DNA from: Lysinibacillus sp. KCTC 33748
Lineage (GTDB): Bacteria; Bacillota; Bacilli; Bacillales_A; Planococcaceae
Direction of reading: 5' to 3'
DNA: 64,000 bases
NCBI RefSeq assembly: GCF_002237755.1
Contig: NZ_MWSJ01000008.1
Location: forward strand, 1 to 64,000
Part shown: one piece after another, positions 63,877-64,000 of the stretch
How positions within the stretch are numbered: the first letter of the stretch is position 1
Layout of the letters: each line of letters begins with the position of its first letter
The notes under the pieces: generated by a model
What the model was told of the DNA's origin: nothing
The model's database searches: none
Seen by the model: the letters and a program-made list of their open reading frames with translations, nothing else
Position numbers and translations under genes: made by a program

Positions 63877-64000
63877 GTGAGGAATACCTCCCAAATTTAT
63901 TATTTATTTACGAAAGATATCTTCTGTAAATAGAGGACCTCAGACTAAGAGCACGGCATATCTTCCACCCTCAGTAACTGTCGGAACGGAAACCACCTTT
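63877..64000. other. Right edge, possible repeat end
   Basis: The last bases (ACTGTCGGAACGGAAACC) resemble the distal end of family B copy 2 (CAGTCGAAACGGAAATC). The window stops before this can be confirmed. Confidence 0.3.

Overview
The window reads as chromosomal DNA of a low-GC, Gram-positive, spore-former-type Bacillota, most likely Lysinibacillus or a close Planococcaceae/Bacillaceae relative. This is inferred from AGGAGG-type ribosome binding sites, frequent TTG starts, Bacillus-type gene sets (pxp/kip, ecs-like, bioDAYB with a BirA operator) and a carboxynorspermidine-type polyamine operon. I saw no rRNA, tRNA, prophage or CRISPR array.

Layout. 0.2-6.1 kb: a 5-oxoproline locus (ycsI-like, NRAMP-like transporter, pxpA on the minus strand; pxpB-pxpC divergent; kipR-like regulator convergent). 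6.1-7.1 kb: a 42-bp tandem repeat, a hairpin repeat, and a C-terminal fragment of an MFS transporter whose complete copy lies 16.6 kb away. 7.3-22.6 kb: a catabolic cluster with alanine dehydrogenase, two paralogous omega-aminotransferase/aldehyde dehydrogenase pairs, two PuuP-like permeases, an M20 peptidase, an amidohydrolase with a cre site, a GNAT protein and a divergent LysR regulator. It looks like a pyruvate-linked route for amines such as putrescine and GABA, and it is bracketed by the two MFS copies as direct repeats.

23.4-32.4 kb: the intact MFS gene, a vanR-vanS-vanY(D)-like trio without ligase genes, a decayed IS3-family element, an alpha/beta hydrolase and a large leaderless metzincin-like metalloprotease. 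32.5-38.2 kb: DNA polymerase IV, a MocR regulator divergent from an aminotransferase, an XRE-cupin regulator divergent from a LysE exporter, and a 41-aa protein. 38.7-42.6 kb: biotin operon bioD-bioA-bioY-bioB.

43.1-59.9 kb: mixed genes, including an EcsAB-like ABC transporter, a MarR/membrane-protein pair with a perfect 20-bp inverted-repeat operator, AraC/EamA, a second LysE, a stalk-domain protein, an S41 peptidase broken by one in-frame stop, an amidase/LuxR pair and a TPR protein. 60.1-62.5 kb: carboxynorspermidine synthase and decarboxylase. 62.5-63.9 kb: a secreted TIM-barrel protein under a clear class-I c-di-GMP riboswitch, then two overlapping tiny ORFs.

Intergenic spaces hold at least three repeat families made of nested hairpins. 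Two of them show compensatory base changes between copies, and one family sits inside a copy of another. With the MFS-flanked catabolic island, these are the most unusual features here. Polyamine synthesis and probable polyamine/GABA breakdown are both encoded in this window.
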